Source: an uncultured Oscillibacter sp.
Lineage (GTDB): Bacteria; Bacillota; Clostridia; Oscillospirales; Oscillospiraceae
Direction of reading: 5' to 3'
Assembly: GCA_905236835.1 (NCBI GenBank)
Contig: CAJOQY010000003.1
Coordinates: forward strand, 1-5,848
DNA: 5,848 nucleotides
A program made the position numbers and the translations under genes. A model generated the notes under the pieces. The model had not been told where the DNA came from. It made no database searches and was given only the letters and a program-made list of their open reading frames with translations. Shown here in pieces: positions 5,415 to 5,848 of this stretch. Positions within the stretch are counted from its first letter, which is position 1; every line of letters starts with the position of its first letter.

Positions 5415-5420
5415 ATTATA
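5415..5420 (-). promoter_or_regulatory. Candidate -10 box for mutY
   Basis: A perfect TATAAT on the minus strand in the 54-bp spacer before mutY. No convincing -35 sits 16-18 bases upstream (the region lies in the end of the preceding gene), and AT-rich sequence produces such hexamers easily, so this is a weak call. mutY could instead be read from the upstream gene's transcript. Confidence 0.25.
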
Positions 5421-5848
5421 TTAAAAATCAATCAAATCTTCCGAAACGTCGAAATATTTCATAATAACGCGAAGATCGCTCAGCTTCCACGAGACAAAGA
5501 CATATTGCCGCACGGCCCGCTGATCCCGGTCGGACAAGCCATCATAAGCGTCACGAAAGCTCTGAATCTCAGCGGCGTATTGCGTCTGAACATAGTCTTT
5601 ATCCACATAGAGATGGCGTTCGTCATGATCTTTTACAATGCTGTCCGTGGCGGTGATTAAAATATCCAGCGTACTTTTGACCGTGGGATCCGTGGGCGTG
5701 TTTTCCCGGTAAGTGTCAATCACGCGTTTCATGCTCTCGATGGCGGCTTCCTGTTCCTCGTCCACCGGGGTAGGCGTCGGGGTCGGGGTAGGCGTATCGG
5801 TTGGGGCGGGCGTATCGGTTGGAGTAGGCGTGGCGGGTATCAGGCCGC
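5421..5848 (-). CDS. C-terminal part of a Thr-Pro-linker protein, function unknown (cut by window edge)
   Basis: The reading frame is open from the right edge to the TAA at 5421-5423, so this is the last 141 codons of a longer protein. It begins in the window with GLIPATPTPT and a Thr-Pro/Asp-Thr linker of about 26 residues, followed by Val-Asp-Glu-Glu and a charged, mostly helical region of about 110 residues with no cysteine, ending in DVSEDLIDF. A GTG at 5763-5765 could be called as a start (114 residues), but the coherent linker continues in frame upstream of it and no ribosome binding site precedes it, so it is an internal valine. Thr-Pro linkers are typical of exported or lipid-anchored proteins of Gram-positive bacteria, where they separate a membrane anchor from an outside domain; a signal peptide or anchor would lie beyond the window. 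I do not recognise the helical domain. It lies upstream of mutY on the same strand, 54 bp apart with no terminator seen between them. Confidence 0.75.
   Translation of the reverse strand, partial: GLIPATPTPTDTPAPTDTPTPTPTPTPVDEEQEAAIESMKRVIDTYRENTPTDPTVKSTLDILITATDSIVKDHDERHLYVDKDYVQTQYAAEIQSFRDAYDGLSDRDQRAVRQYVFVSWKLSDLRVIMKYFDVSEDLIDF
5791..5822. repeat. 18-bp period repeat encoding the Thr-Pro linker
   Basis: GGCGTATCGGTTGG occurs at 5791-5804 and again at 5809-5822, an 18-base period equal to six codons (Pro-Thr-Asp-Thr-Pro-x on the minus strand). Shorter GGGGTAGGCGT-like units flank it (5767-5777 and 5785-5795). The length is a multiple of three, consistent with expansion in a coding linker. 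Confidence 0.7.

Overview
The window looks like chromosomal DNA from an uncultured member of the Clostridia/Firmicutes. The basis is indirect: the HtpG and MutY proteins read like the Firmicutes versions, the zinc-ribbon membrane protein at the left edge resembles a protein family I associate with Clostridia, Shine-Dalgarno sequences are purine-rich, and TTA/TTG leucine codons are common. Coding DNA is CpG-rich and of moderate GC, while the spacers are very AT-rich. I could not run a search, so genus-level placement is not possible.

Layout from left to right: (1) 20-568, minus strand, a two-helix membrane protein with a C-terminal zinc ribbon. (2) 569-778, a divergent promoter region. (3) 779-2791, plus strand, htpG, the bacterial Hsp90 chaperone, with an unusual Asn/Asp/Gly-rich insertion in its N-terminal ATPase domain. 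(4) 2792-2905, a convergent spacer with a probable bidirectional terminator. (5) 2906-3395, minus strand, a BrnT-type RNase toxin gene (TTG start) overlapped at its 3' end by a small, atypical antitoxin gene. (6) 3473-5366, minus strand, mutY and trmO overlapping by 14 bp in the order mutY then trmO. (7) 5421-5848, minus strand, the C-terminal part of a larger protein with a Thr-Pro linker; its start lies beyond the right edge.

Functionally, the window is mostly housekeeping: protein folding (HtpG), repair of 8-oxoG:A mispairs (MutY) and methylation of t6A37 in tRNA (TrmO), with one small type II toxin-antitoxin module inserted between the htpG terminator and the mutY-trmO pair. The toxin-antitoxin pair has its own plausible promoter but could also receive read-through from mutY-trmO, since no GC-rich terminator separates them. 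No stretch over 300 bases lacks a gene.

I do not see a new multi-gene system. The points most worth checking are the low-complexity insertion in the HtpG ATP-lid region, the non-canonical antitoxin paired with BrnT, the hexanucleotide repeat that replaces a ribosome binding site in front of mutY, and the truncated Thr-Pro protein whose apparent GTG start is not its real start.
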